This document shows, one piece after another, positions 23,973-33,373 of a stretch of DNA of 64,000 nt. Location of the stretch: positions 1 to 64,000 of the forward strand of contig JAJYYE010000011.1 in NCBI GenBank assembly GCA_021801265.1, read 5' to 3'. A program made the translations under genes and the position numbers. The stretch's first letter is position 1; every line of letters begins with the position of its first letter. The notes beneath the pieces were generated by a model. That model had not been told where the DNA came from. It saw only the letters and a list, made by a program, of their open reading frames with translations, and ran no database searches. Source of the stretch: Pseudomonadota bacterium. GTDB lineage: Bacteria; Pseudomonadota; Gammaproteobacteria; Halothiobacillales; Halothiobacillaceae.

Positions 23973-26846
23973 TTATTGGCAGGCTTCGCAACCTGGATCA
24001 TCAATCGCACAGGCTTTAGGAAGCGCTTCGTCGATGGGATCAGAGTTCACGCCACGTAATTTGCCATCGAGTTTGGTCATTGTGGTTTTTTCTACACGCG
24101 TTTTGGAAGAAGCGCGCAGATAATAGGTGGTTTTCAAGCCCGATAACCACGCATTTTTGTACATCTGGTCGAGTTTCGGGCCTGAGGGATCGGCTAAATA
24201 CAAGTTCAGTGATTGGGCTTGATCGATCCATTTTTGACGGCGTGAACCAGCCTCGATCAACCAACGAGGTTCTACTTCGAACGCCGTGGCGTATAACGCT
24301 TTAAGTGAATCGGGTATGCGATCGATTTGCTGCACGCTACCGTCAAAGTACTTGAGATCATTGACCATCACTTCATCCCAAATGCCTAGCGCTTTCAGGT
24401 CGCGCACGAGATAGGGGTTGATCACGGTAAACTCACCCGAAAGATTTGATTTAACAAATAAATTCTCGAAGGTGGGTTCGATGGATTGCGCTACGCCGCA
24501 AATATTCGAGATGGTGGCAGTGGGGGCAATTGCCATGGTGTTGGAGTTGCGCATCCCGTGAATTCGGATTTTCTCGCGCAACGCATCCCAGTCGAGGGTG
24601 GTATCACGGTTCATGACCAGATATTTGCCCCGGGCTTCGGCGAGCAGTTCGATCGAGTCGATGGGCAGAATGCCTCGGCTCCACAAAGAGCCTTCATAAC
24701 TTTGATATTTACCGCGTTCGGCGGCCAAATCGCTGGATGCGCTGATTGCAAGATAGCTCACCGCTTCCATGGAACGATCAGCAAACTCAATGGCAGCATC
24801 AGACGAATAGGGGATTTTCTGGATATGCAGTGAGTCCTGGAAACCCATGATGCCCAAACCAACCGGGCGATGCCGCAAGTTGGAATTACGCGCTTGCGGT
24901 ACGGCGTAGAAATTGTATTCGATCACGTTATCCAGCATGCGCATCGCGGTTTTGATGGTGCGCTCCAATTTTACCTGATCAAGCCCGTGCTCAGTCACAT
25001 GCTGGGCCAGGTTGACCGAGCCTAAGTTGCACACGGCAATTTCTTGATCGTTGGTATGTAAAGTAATCTCGGTGCATAAATTCGAAGAATGGACGACACC
25101 TGCGTGCTGATTGGTGTAGCGCAGATTACAAGGGTCTTTGAAGGTAATCCAGGGATGGCCGGTTTCAAACAACATCGACAGCATTTTGCGCCACAAATTG
25201 GTGGCCTTGATGCGGCGATAGTTTTTGAAACTGCCTGAATCAACCCGAGCTTCATAGGCGAGATAAGCTTTTTCGAACGCCTTACCGGTTAAATCGTGTA
25301 AGTCTGGGCAGTCAGCAGGAGAGAATAAGGTCCAGTCGCTATCTTCCATCACGCGCTGCATGAATAAATCGGGCACCCAGTTAGCAGTATTCATGTCATG
25401 AGTGCGGCGGCGATCATCACCGGTGTTTTTGCGCAGGTCCAGAAATTCTTCAATATCCAAATGCCAGGTTTCAAGGTAGGCACAAACCGCACCCTTACGC
25501 TTGCCGCCTTGGTTTACTGCCACAGCGGTATCGTTGGCCACCTTCAGAAAGGGTACTACGCCCTGTGATTTACCGTTGGTTCCCTTGATGTGGCTGGAAA
25601 GCGCGCGAACGCGGGTCCAATCGTTGCCCAACCCCCCCGCAAATTTCGAGAGTAGGGCGTTATCTTTAATCGCACCAAAAATACCATCAAGATCATCAGG
25701 CACGGTGGTGAGGTAGCAGCTCGATAACTGCGGGCGCAAGGTGCCAGAGTTGAATAGGGTAGGGGTGCTGCTCATGAAATCGAACGAAGACAATAGCTTG
25801 TAAAATTCAATCGCATGAGTTTCACGGTCAATTTCATTGAGGGCCAAGCCCATCGCCACCCGCATAAAAAAGGCCTGCGGCAATTCAAAACGCACGCCAT
25901 CCTGATGCAAGAAATAACGATCAAACAAAGTTTGCAGGCCAAGATAGCTAAATTGAAGGTCCTGGGTGGTATCAATGGCCGCTGCCAAGCGCTTAAGATC
26001 GTACTGGCGCAAGGTTGGATCGAGCAATTCATGCTCAATACCGGTGTGAATATACGCATGAAAGTAATCGGCGAATAAACCCGCCAACTCAGACTGGGTA
26101 CACACCGTTTGCGGTTGCTTCAGAAAGCGTAAGGCATCGGTGCGAATGCTATCGAGCAGCAAGCGGGCCGCGACATAAGAATAGTTTGGGTCACTTTCAA
26201 TCAAGGTGCGCGCGCTCATCACCAGCGCTGTGTTGACCTCATTGATGGGTACGCCATCAAATAAATTACGCAAGGTTTCCCGTAGCACCGCATCTGCATC
26301 GACATCGTTCAAGTTGCTGCAGGCCTCATCCACCAGCGCGTGCAGACGGGGAAGGTCCAGCGGTGATCGGCTGCCATCGGCATGAGTAACATGAATAATG
26401 CTGGTCGCTGGTGTTACAACGGCCAGTTCTGCCGCGCGCTTTTGCGACTGCTGATCGCGGTACAGCACATATGCACGTGCCACCTTGTGATGGCCTTCGC
26501 GCATCAGAGCCAACTCGACCTGATCCTGAATATCCTCAATATGCACCGTGCCACCGCCCGGCATCCGGCGCATCAATGCGTGAGTGATTTGGGCAGAGAG
26601 TTCATTAACCAAATCATGAACACGCATTGAAACCGCTGCGCCACCGCCTTCTACGGCTAAAAACGCTTTGGTCATGGCCACCTTGATTTTGGATTCATCA
26701 AATCCCGTCACCTTGCCATTGCGCCGAATAATACGGAGTTGGCCGGGCGTGGTGGTGGCAGTGTCGATGCTTGCATTCATGGCGGGTGTCACGGGGGGGA
26801 GATTGGTGGGTTGTATGCGGGTTTTGGCGGCGGTACTTTGGGTCAT
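23973..26846 (-). CDS. nrdA: Ribonucleoside-diphosphate reductase large subunit
   Basis: A 957-residue catalytic subunit reducing ribonucleoside diphosphates. The N-terminus carries two ATP-cone domains (RIIRRNGKVTGFDESKIKVA and a second from about residue 145), which sense ATP/dATP. The core has FNSGTLRPQLSSCYL, NQGGKRKGAVCAYLETWH, NLCTEI and MAIAPTATIS. The C-terminus ends CAIDDPGCEACQ, the cysteine pair that relays electrons from thioredoxin or glutaredoxin. The ATG at 26846 has AAGGA 8 bases upstream; the frame is open to 26912 but that extension is unlikely. Two ATP-cones make it longer than E. coli NrdA (761). Regulation by NrdR and DnaA is suggested by sites upstream. Confidence 0.96.
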   Translation of the reverse strand: MTQSTAAKTRIQPTNLPPVTPAMNASIDTATTTPGQLRIIRRNGKVTGFDESKIKVAMTKAFLAVEGGGAAVSMRVHDLVNELSAQITHALMRRMPGGGTVHIEDIQDQVELALMREGHHKVARAYVLYRDQQSQKRAAELAVVTPATSIIHVTHADGSRSPLDLPRLHALVDEACSNLNDVDADAVLRETLRNLFDGVPINEVNTALVMSARTLIESDPNYSYVAARLLLDSIRTDALRFLKQPQTVCTQSELAGLFADYFHAYIHTGIEHELLDPTLRQYDLKRLAAAIDTTQDLQFSYLGLQTLFDRYFLHQDGVRFELPQAFFMRVAMGLALNEIDRETHAIEFYKLLSSFDFMSSTPTLFNSGTLRPQLSSCYLTTVPDDLDGIFGAIKDNALLSKFAGGLGNDWTRVRALSSHIKGTNGKSQGVVPFLKVANDTAVAVNQGGKRKGAVCAYLETWHLDIEEFLDLRKNTGDDRRRTHDMNTANWVPDLFMQRVMEDSDWTLFSPADCPDLHDLTGKAFEKAYLAYEARVDSGSFKNYRRIKATNLWRKMLSMLFETGHPWITFKDPCNLRYTNQHAGVVHSSNLCTEITLHTNDQEIAVCNLGSVNLAQHVTEHGLDQVKLERTIKTAMRMLDNVIEYNFYAVPQARNSNLRHRPVGLGIMGFQDSLHIQKIPYSSDAAIEFADRSMEAVSYLAISASSDLAAERGKYQSYEGSLWSRGILPIDSIELLAEARGKYLVMNRDTTLDWDALREKIRIHGMRNSNTMAIAPTATISNICGVAQSIEPTFENLFVKSNLSGEFTVINPYLVRDLKALGIWDEVMVNDLKYFDGSVQQIDRIPDSLKALYATAFEVEPRWLIEAGSRRQKWIDQAQSLNLYLADPSGPKLDQMYKNAWLSGLKTTYYLRASSKTRVEKTTMTKLDGKLRGVNSDPIDEALPKACAIDDPGCEACQ

Positions 26847-26994
26847 GTATTCCATCCTTCGGGGTGCGTACGGTGTTTGGGTGCACTGCCTCAGTTTAAG
26901 GAACCGGTTCAACGATCATTAATGGTTCAGGCGAGAAGCAGCTCGGTTATATTGATTTTTGGATATGGGGCGAAGAATGTCAACCCGTATTTAC

Positions 26995-27040
26995 CACCAA
27001 TTAAAGTGTTATCTTAAATACAAATGCACAATATATTGTG
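26995..27040 (-). promoter_or_regulatory. Paired NrdR boxes upstream of nrdA
   Basis: CACAATATATTGTG at 27027-27040 is a perfect palindrome matching the NrdR-box core. A weaker copy, CACCAATTAAAGTG, lies at 26995-27008. Their centres are 32 bp apart, the three-helical-turn spacing typical of NrdR box pairs. NrdR would repress nrdAB when dATP is plentiful. The nrdR gene itself is not in the window. Confidence 0.8.
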
Positions 27041-27081
27041 TGTTGGTTTTTTTCAATAGCTTGGGGCTTCAGAGAGGAATC

Positions 27082-27090
27082 TGTGGATAA
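27082..27090 (-). promoter_or_regulatory. DnaA box upstream of nrdA
   Basis: TGTGGATAA on the plus strand is TTATCCACA on the minus strand, a perfect DnaA-box consensus, about 240 bases upstream of the nrdA start. DnaA boxes regulate nrdAB in E. coli, tying dNTP supply to replication initiation. A single 9-mer can occur by chance, but the location supports function. Confidence 0.5.
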
Positions 27091-27408
27091 ATTGCGGACA
27101 AATCCCGTTAGAATCTACTGAAACAGTAGCTTGGCTGAAAAACGGCTGGCTGAACGAACCCCAAAAGATGCTCTGGGATTAGTAGGAAAAAAACAGAAAT
27201 TTATTTTGTGTATTCGCTTTTCCGGCGACAAAAAATCGCGCTTGTCAGTCGACTTGATCTCAAACAAATTGGCAAGAGAACCGTGTGTACATGCTTTTTG
27301 TTCTGAACGAGATATCAGGAAATGTCTAAATTATTCTCAACTTACCCGATGTATAGGGGCGACCCAGTACAATCCATACTATTCACACATTTTGGCTAGG
27401 GAGATGTC
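27091..27408. other. Intergenic region before the epimerase gene
   Basis: It holds no gene I can support. A frame from 27131 runs into the epimerase gene out of phase and has no family features. The promoter of the epimerase gene should be here; no clear -35/-10 pair was chosen. GGGAGAT lies just upstream of the ATG at 27409. Confidence 0.4.
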
Positions 27409-28416
27409 ATGCGGATACTGGTTACAGGTGCGGCTGGATTTATTGGTTCAAGCACGGCGTTGCGATTGTTGGCCCGAGGTGATTCGGTGCTGGGCATCGA
27501 TAACCTTAATGATTACTACGACGTAAATTTGAAAAGGGCGCGATTGACACGATTAACGGCACAGGCGGGTTTTGAGTTTATCCCGATGGATATTAGCGAT
27601 CGCACAGCAATGGCCGGGTTATTCGCCACGCAAAAAATTGATCGAGTGGTGCATTTGGCCGCACAAGCAGGCGTACGGTATTCGATTGACAATCCGCATG
27701 CGTATGTCGACAGCAATTTGGTGGGTTTTGTGAATATTCTGGAAGGTTGCCGCCACGCACAGGTCGCGCACTTGGTGTATGCCTCATCAAGCTCGGTGTA
27801 TGGCGCGAATGAACGTTTGCCCTTTTCGGTGCACGACAACATCGATCATCCGTTATCGCTGTATGCCGCCACTAAAAAGGCCAACGAGTTGATGGCACAT
27901 ACTTATTCATCGCTGTACCAGTTGCCCACCACGGGGTTGCGGTTTTTCACCGTTTATGGCCCTTGGGGGCGGCCGGACATGGCGCTATTTAAGTTCACCA
28001 AAAATATGTTGGCGGGCGAGCCGATTGATGTATTCAATTACGGCAAACACCGGCGAGATTTCACCTACATTGACGACATTGTTGAAGGCGTGATTCGCAC
28101 GCTAGACCATACCGCGCAAGGCAATCCCGATTGGAATGGGGCAAAGCCTGATCCGGGTACCTCAAAAGCGCCTTGGCGGGTGTATAACATTGGCAATAGC
28201 CAACCAGTTGAATTACTGACCTATATTCAGTGTATTGAGCAAGCACTCGGCAAAAAAGCCACGTTGAATTTATTGCCGCTGCAACCGGGCGACGTGCCCG
28301 ATACCTTTGCCGATGTGGCTGATTTGGTGGCGGATGTCGGCTATAAACCGGCCACATCCGTTGAAACCGGTGTGGCTCGTTTTATTGAATGGTACCGCGC
28401 GTATTATCGTGTTTAA
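27409..28416 (+). CDS. NAD-dependent epimerase, probable UDP-glucuronate 4-epimerase
   Basis: A 335-residue extended short-chain dehydrogenase/reductase. The NAD-binding motif [10 protein letters not shown] begins at residue 6. The active site is ASSSSVYG with YAATKKANE (YxxxK). The signature [17 protein letters not shown] and the [18 protein letters not shown] segment are typical of UDP-glucuronate 4-epimerases (WbnF/LpsL type), which make UDP-galacturonate for surface polysaccharide. It stands alone, divergent from nrdA and convergent with the alcohol dehydrogenase gene. UDP-glucose 4-epimerase is less likely because of the PWGRPDMA stretch. Confidence 0.88.
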   Translation: MRILVTGAAGFIGSSTALRLLARGDSVLGIDNLNDYYDVNLKRARLTRLTAQAGFEFIPMDISDRTAMAGLFATQKIDRVVHLAAQAGVRYSIDNPHAYVDSNLVGFVNILEGCRHAQVAHLVYASSSSVYGANERLPFSVHDNIDHPLSLYAATKKANELMAHTYSSLYQLPTTGLRFFTVYGPWGRPDMALFKFTKNMLAGEPIDVFNYGKHRRDFTYIDDIVEGVIRTLDHTAQGNPDWNGAKPDPGTSKAPWRVYNIGNSQPVELLTYIQCIEQALGKKATLNLLPLQPGDVPDTFADVADLVADVGYKPATSVETGVARFIEWYRAYYRV

Positions 28417-28425
28417 TGGCCGGTT

Positions 28426-29427
28426 TTAATGGCTAAGTACCACCCGGTATCGGGCTTTGCCGCTGCGCAAATGGGCAATCGCTTGGTTGATCGCTGCAAA
28501 GGCGAACCGCTCGGTGATGGGGGCAATGTGATGCCGCTCAGCAAAATCCAACATTTTCGCGATGGTCACCGGGCTGCCCACGGGCGAACCGGAAACCGAA
28601 CGCTGCGCCATAATCAGCGAGAACGCACCAATATCTAAGGGCTCTAGCGTGGCACCCACAATATGTAATCGACCTTTGGGTTTGAGCGTACCGAGATAGG
28701 CATTCCAGTCCAGCTTGACATTCACGGTCGATAAAATTAAATCAAACCGATTCGCCGCAGCCGCTAAAACGGCGGGGTCGCATGAGTCGAGCGTGTGGTG
28801 TGCACCGAGTTCAATAGCCTCTAATCGTTTGTTTTCTGATGAGGTAAACGCCGTGACTTCACAGCCCCAGGCATTTAAAAATTGCAATGCCATGTGCCCG
28901 AGGCCACCAATGCCAATTACACCAACCCGCGCGGTGGGTGAAATATCAAATTGAACCAGTGGGTTAAACACCGTAATGCCACCACAAAACAAGGGACCTG
29001 CGCTGGCGGCATCAATTTCATCGGGCAGGGGAATGACACTCACGGCTTGCGCGCGCACTTTATCGGCAAAGCCGCCGTGATGGCTCACAATCGTCGATTC
29101 GGCCGTGCTGCATAAATTATGATCGCCCGATAGACAGGTATCGCAACTCATGCAATAGCCTGAATGCCAGCCTAAACCCACCCGCTGGCCGAGGTGAAGA
29201 TGCGTTACTTCTGCACCCAACGCGCCAATGGTGCCAATCACCTCATGGCCGGGCACTAAGGGGTATTGAGAAATGCCCCATTCGTTATCCATCATGCTCA
29301 AATCACTGTGACAAATGCCGCAATGCTCAACATTGATTTCAACCTCATGGGCTTTTAACGGGCCGGGATCATATTCAAATGGCTTGAGTTCGCCACCGGC
29401 TTCAAAAACTGCATAGGCCTTAATCAT
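28426..29427 (-). CDS. Zinc-dependent alcohol dehydrogenase (YahK/cinnamyl-alcohol-dehydrogenase type)
   Basis: A 333-residue medium-chain dehydrogenase that would reduce aldehydes with NADPH. Catalytic zinc ligands are in CGICHSDLS and VPGHEVIG. The structural zinc site is a four-cysteine lobe [15 protein letters not shown]. The Rossmann motif is [13 protein letters not shown]. Length is normal. It ends 9 bases from the convergent epimerase stop and follows the nitroreductase and cupin genes on the same strand, which suggests a small redox or detoxification group. The substrate is not predictable. Confidence 0.88.
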   Translation of the reverse strand: MIKAYAVFEAGGELKPFEYDPGPLKAHEVEINVEHCGICHSDLSMMDNEWGISQYPLVPGHEVIGTIGALGAEVTHLHLGQRVGLGWHSGYCMSCDTCLSGDHNLCSTAESTIVSHHGGFADKVRAQAVSVIPLPDEIDAASAGPLFCGGITVFNPLVQFDISPTARVGVIGIGGLGHMALQFLNAWGCEVTAFTSSENKRLEAIELGAHHTLDSCDPAVLAAAANRFDLILSTVNVKLDWNAYLGTLKPKGRLHIVGATLEPLDIGAFSLIMAQRSVSGSPVGSPVTIAKMLDFAERHHIAPITERFAFAAINQAIAHLRSGKARYRVVLSH

Positions 29428-29484
29428 GATTTACCTCTGGGTAATTAACGTTGGATTTCGTGAATGTGACATTCTTGTTGCAAA

Positions 29485-30093
29485 TTAATCCGGAAACCGG
29501 TTACGAATAACCACCTCAGACTTACCCAGTTGTCCCGGTTTTGGCCATACCTCTTGAATTTTCTTACCGATGGCTACCATAAATGCAATGGTGTGATCAC
29601 TGGGTAAGTGAATGATCTTGGCAACTGCATCAAAATCAAAGCCATCCATCGGGCAGCTATCCAAACCCATACCGCGCGCGGCCAACATGAGGGTCTGCCC
29701 CATAATGCCGCAACTCCGCATGATTTCATCGCGCTGGACTTGGGGACGATCACGGTAGTAGGCATCAATCGCCGGTACCATCATGTCACGCACGTCTGCG
29801 GGCGCATGTTCCCACACACGGGCTGCATTTTTTTGCCAGCTGTTTTGGTCGGCACACAAAATAATCAACATTGACGCATCAGTAACTTGCGCTTGATCCC
29901 ACGCGACGGCGCGGATGGCTTGACGTTGCACTACGTCATCGACCACCACCATGCGCCAATGCTGCAAATTAAATGCCGTCGGCGATTGCATCGCCAAATC
30001 GAGCAATTCAGCTTGGCTTTCTGCGGATAATTGATATTCCGGATCAAAGTATTTCACCGCACGGCGGCTGCGAATAGCTTCATTAATATTCAT
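29485..30093 (-). CDS. Nitroreductase-family FMN oxidoreductase
   Basis: A 202-residue protein of the NfnB/YdjA-like nitroreductase family, using FMN and NAD(P)H to reduce nitro compounds, quinones or similar electrophiles. The N-terminus IRSRRAVKYFDP is the FMN-phosphate-binding start; SPTAFNLQHWRMVVVDD and the GLDSCPMDGFD segment are family hallmarks. It lies 14 bases downstream of the cupin gene and 57 upstream of the alcohol dehydrogenase gene, all on the minus strand, so co-transcription is likely. The physiological substrate is unknown. Confidence 0.88.
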   Translation of the reverse strand: MNINEAIRSRRAVKYFDPEYQLSAESQAELLDLAMQSPTAFNLQHWRMVVVDDVVQRQAIRAVAWDQAQVTDASMLIILCADQNSWQKNAARVWEHAPADVRDMMVPAIDAYYRDRPQVQRDEIMRSCGIMGQTLMLAARGMGLDSCPMDGFDFDAVAKIIHLPSDHTIAFMVAIGKKIQEVWPKPGQLGKSEVVIRNRFPD

Positions 30094-30107
30094 TGTGATT
30101 AACGCTC

Positions 30108-30827
30108 CTAGGCTGGGTTAACAAGGGACTTGGTGGTGTGGAACCAAGCATCAGGAATCGGTAAGTGGCCAGTTTTCACCAAAATAGTACAGCCAATACG
30201 CGTAAACGGGGTGTGATTGCTCCAATGCGGGCTGCGCAACCAGGAGCCTGCGGGATAGTTTCCCGTTTCGTCGCAAAATTCGCCTTCCAGTACAAAAATT
30301 TCTTCACCCCCGAAATGATGATGCGGTTTGAAGCAGGTATTGGGTTGCCAGCGAACCAACGCGGTGTGTTCGCCGCCGAAATCAGAAAGTGGCATCACTT
30401 CTAATCCATCAACCAATCCCGGCAGCCAAGTTGCGGTGGTTGTATCAATCACAATCTGTTGAGTGACCATCGAGGGTAAATGATGCAGTTTCACAAAAAT
30501 TAGACATCCCTCCGGGGCACTGGGTGCGTGCCGTGAGCCCGGTGGATTCAGCACATAACTCCCGGCGGGGTAACATCCGCGTTCGTCGCAAAATGTCCCT
30601 TCCAGTACAAAAAATTCCTCACCATTCTGATGAATATGTGTCGGGAAACGTGCCCCCGCTGCAAACCGGACTAAGCTGGTAGCGCGCGTACCGTCTCCGC
30701 CTGCGCGCTCAATGAGTTTGCGCTGCACGGTCGGTTCTGGCGAAGCAACCCAAGGCAAAGCGTTGGTGTTGACTACTGCGCGTTGGAATAAATCGGCGTG
30801 CATTGGAAATAGAGGCGCTTCTGACAT
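30108..30827 (-). CDS. Double-cupin protein of the ChrR/anti-ECF-like type
   Basis: A 239-residue protein with two tandem cupin domains: HIHQNGEEFFVLEG...GSRHAPS and HHHFGGEEIFVLEG...WSNHTPF. Each has the metal-binding HxHxxxEE...H pattern, so both sites should bind a metal. Such modules occur in ChrR-type anti-sigma factors and in small dioxygenases. No ECF sigma gene is adjacent and no zinc-binding N-terminal anti-sigma domain is seen, so an enzymatic or sensory role in the reductase group is more likely. It is first of three minus-strand genes. Confidence 0.75.
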   Translation of the reverse strand: MSEAPLFPMHADLFQRAVVNTNALPWVASPEPTVQRKLIERAGGDGTRATSLVRFAAGARFPTHIHQNGEEFFVLEGTFCDERGCYPAGSYVLNPPGSRHAPSAPEGCLIFVKLHHLPSMVTQQIVIDTTTATWLPGLVDGLEVMPLSDFGGEHTALVRWQPNTCFKPHHHFGGEEIFVLEGEFCDETGNYPAGSWLRSPHWSNHTPFTRIGCTILVKTGHLPIPDAWFHTTKSLVNPA

Positions 30828-30853
30828 GATTTAATCACTATACTATTTAATAG

Positions 30854-30872
30854 TTACCAATCTAGTTGGTAA
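30854..30872. promoter_or_regulatory. Inverted-repeat operator candidate between divergent genes
   Basis: TTACCAA-TCTAG-TTGGTAA is a perfect 7-bp inverted repeat with a 5-base spacer, between the cupin gene (starts 30827) and the EamA transporter gene (starts about 30950). It resembles operators of HxlR- or MarR-type repressors that sense electrophiles or quinones. No such regulator gene is adjacent. It could co-regulate the reductase group and the exporter. Confidence 0.55.
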
Positions 30873-30949
30873 ATTTAATTTTGCAAGTCGTGTTCCGTTA
30901 TTTATCACTGCTACCCGGTGGGCAGGTTTATTACCAAGGTTCAAGTTTA

Positions 30950-31834
30950 ATGTCTCACAGCGCTAAACCATTACTTATTAGGCCTTATGTTGCGCTTGTA
31001 TTTTTAGGGCTACTTTGGGGCTACAACTGGGTAGTGATGAAAGGCGGGCTAAACGATATTGCCGCGCTCTGGTTCGGCGCAATGCGTACGTTGGCGCCTG
31101 CCGTGTTATTGCTGTTACTGTTACCCCTGCTCGGGCGCTCCATCAAGCCGCCGCCACTGAATTACGTCATCCCATTGGGCTTACTGCAAACCGCCGGGTT
31201 TGTTGGTTTTATGATGTGGGCGCTCCGCACGGGCGCGGCGGGCGAAACGGCTGTGCTGGTATTCACCATGCCGCTATGGCTTACCTTGATGGCACATGTG
31301 GTTTTGCATGAGCGGTTATCCCGCCTGCAATGGCTGGCACTGGGAATTGCCGGCTTGGGGTTGTTTTTGATGATTGCGCCTTGGCGCGGCCATTTAGCCA
31401 TGGCTGCATCGCTATTTGCGATTTTATCGGGTATTACCTGGGCAGGTGGTTCAATTTGGCAAAAACGGTTTGGTCATCGTTATCCATTGGATTTACTCAA
31501 TGTTACCGCTTGGCAAATGCTCTTTGGCGGTCTGGCAATCTTGCTGGCTGCCGTGCTGTTTGAACCCTGGCATGTGAACATCACACCGCATTTAGGGTGG
31601 GTGTTGTTTTACAACATTGTGCCCGCCGGTGCGCTCGGATGGCTCCTGTGGATTTACGCACTGCACAATTTACCTACCCGTATTGCAGGCTTTGGTTCGC
31701 TGATGATACCCACCGTCGGTGTGCTGGGTGCGTGGCTGCAACTGGGTGAGCGACCAGGTCAATTCGAACTGATCGGGATCGGGTTTATTTTATTGGCCTT
31801 AGTGTTGGTTTTGCTGCCTAAACGCGTGAAGTAA
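30950..31834 (+). CDS. EamA/DMT-family membrane transporter
   Basis: A 294-residue inner-membrane protein with about ten hydrophobic segments in two EamA repeats. Examples are ALVFLGLLWGYNWVVMKGGL at the start and FIMMWALRTG-like and LGIAGLGLFLMIAP stretches later. Drug/metabolite-transporter family members export small metabolites or take up nucleobases. The frame is open from 30866, but the ATG at 30950 places the first membrane helix normally. It is divergent from the cupin-nitroreductase-dehydrogenase genes with a shared palindrome, so it may export a product or substrate of that pathway. The substrate is unknown. Confidence 0.85.
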   Translation: MSHSAKPLLIRPYVALVFLGLLWGYNWVVMKGGLNDIAALWFGAMRTLAPAVLLLLLLPLLGRSIKPPPLNYVIPLGLLQTAGFVGFMMWALRTGAAGETAVLVFTMPLWLTLMAHVVLHERLSRLQWLALGIAGLGLFLMIAPWRGHLAMAASLFAILSGITWAGGSIWQKRFGHRYPLDLLNVTAWQMLFGGLAILLAAVLFEPWHVNITPHLGWVLFYNIVPAGALGWLLWIYALHNLPTRIAGFGSLMIPTVGVLGAWLQLGERPGQFELIGIGFILLALVLVLLPKRVK

Positions 31835-31873
31835 GACATCACATACAGGCTGAACCAAGGAATCGCGGGTAAC

Positions 31874-31912
31874 AAAAAAGCCGCTGAGGTTGTTAACCTG
31901 AGCGGCTTTTTT
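31874..31912. terminator. Bidirectional rho-independent terminator
   Basis: AAAAAAGCCGCT pairs with AGCGGCTTTTTT, and the inner AGGTT-GTT-AACCT extends the stem. It lies 40 bases after the EamA transporter stop. The A and T runs on both sides allow termination in both directions. Confidence 0.9.
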
Positions 31913-32095
31913 GACTTCGTATAACACATCTATTTAATGTATGGTGCCCAAGAGGGGACGATCGATGGGTCTTCACTATGGTGCGAAACAGCATGCCATC
32001 CTTTCCAGAATTCCGGGGTAAGCCGTGTCCAACCGTTTCCATCCCGAGTTGTGCAAGCATCTGAATATTTATTCAGGGAAATCTGGACAAACTTT

Positions 32096-33373
32096 ATGAC
32101 AGTATCCCCCATGAAACCCAATAACGCGCACATTCTGACCATCAATGGCGGTTCGTCGAGTATCAAGTTCGCATTGTTCGAGGTTGGTGACACGCTCCAG
32201 CGGATTATGGCGGGTGGGATCGAACGGATCGGACTGCCTGACACGACCTTTCGAGTGAAAGGCTTGTGTCAGGAGGATGACTTTTTGCGCCCCATGACGG
32301 CACCGGATCACACCGTGGCGGTAGTTACGCTGATGGACTGGATTGAGGAACGCAGTGGACGGGATGCCTTAACTGCGGTGGGGCACCGTGTGGTGCATGG
32401 TGGACCTAAATACAGCCAGCCACAACGAATCACGCCGGCGATGGTCGAAGATCTGCAACGACTCAGTCCATTTGATCCCGAGCACCTGCCGGAAGAAATT
32501 CTGTTAACCGAAGCGTTTCAGCGCCGATTTCCCGATCTGCCCCAGGTGGCGTGTTTCGACACGGCATTTCACCATGATTTACCCCGCGTGGCGCAGATAT
32601 TGCCGATTCCGCGCCGCTATGAAGCTCAAGGCCTGCGGCGTTATGGGTTTCATGGCTTGTCCTATACCTTTCTGATGGAAGAACTGGCCGAGGTGGCCGG
32701 AATGGAGGCGGCGCAGGGGCGGGTGGTTCTCGCCCACCTGGGCAATGGCGCAAGTCTGGTTGCGATGCGTGACGGCAAACCCATGGACACCAGTATGAGT
32801 TTCACGCCGACAGCCGGCGTGCCGATGAGTACCCGTTCGGGTGATCTCGATCCCGGGTTGGGGTGGTATCTGGCACGCACTGAAAACATGAGCGTGAAAC
32901 AATTCAGTGATATGGTCAACTTCAAATCCGGGCTGCTTGGCGTATCCGAGACCAGCTCCGACATGCGTGATCTGCTTGATCGTGAAATTCAGGATGTGCG
33001 GGCAGCAGAAGCAGTCGAGCTGTTTTGCTACCAGGTAAAGAAATGGATCGGCGCTTATGCGGCGGCATTGGGCGGGTTGGACACCCTGGTGTTCTCTGGC
33101 GGCATCGGCGAAAACGCGGCGCCCGTTCGCGCTCGCATCTGCAAAGGACTTGGCTTCCTTGGCATTGAACTGGAGGCGTCGCGCAATACGACTCATGCAC
33201 ACGTGATTTCTACAGCGACCAGCCGAGTTGCGGTTCGCGTCATCCGAACCGATGAGGAACTGATGATTGCACGATCGGTCTCTCAACTACTCGGCCTTTA
33301 TCCCTCAACGAAGGAAACCGAACATGAAACCATCGGCCAAAACACTTGCTCCGGAACCACTGCGCAAGATTGA
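32096..33373 (+). CDS. ackA: Acetate kinase
   Basis: An enzyme of about 425 residues converting acetyl phosphate and ADP to acetate and ATP. Family motifs are complete: [50 protein letters not shown] and FSGGIGENA. Starts at 32096 (MTVSP) or 32111 (MKPNN) are both possible; the frame is open to 31937 but lacks homology there. It overlaps xfp by 50 bases, an unusually long overlap that gives it a slightly extended C-terminus. Next to xfp it completes the phosphoketolase route to acetate and ATP. Confidence 0.95.
   Translation: MTVSPMKPNNAHILTINGGSSSIKFALFEVGDTLQRIMAGGIERIGLPDTTFRVKGLCQEDDFLRPMTAPDHTVAVVTLMDWIEERSGRDALTAVGHRVVHGGPKYSQPQRITPAMVEDLQRLSPFDPEHLPEEILLTEAFQRRFPDLPQVACFDTAFHHDLPRVAQILPIPRRYEAQGLRRYGFHGLSYTFLMEELAEVAGMEAAQGRVVLAHLGNGASLVAMRDGKPMDTSMSFTPTAGVPMSTRSGDLDPGLGWYLARTENMSVKQFSDMVNFKSGLLGVSETSSDMRDLLDREIQDVRAAEAVELFCYQVKKWIGAYAAALGGLDTLVFSGGIGENAAPVRARICKGLGFLGIELEASRNTTHAHVISTATSRVAVRVIRTDEELMIARSVSQLLGLYPSTKETEHETIGQNTCSGTTAQD

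Noticed and set aside
27131-27526. 131-residue plus-strand frame upstream of the epimerase
   Set aside because: It overlaps the epimerase start out of phase, has no family features and contains the regulatory/promoter region.
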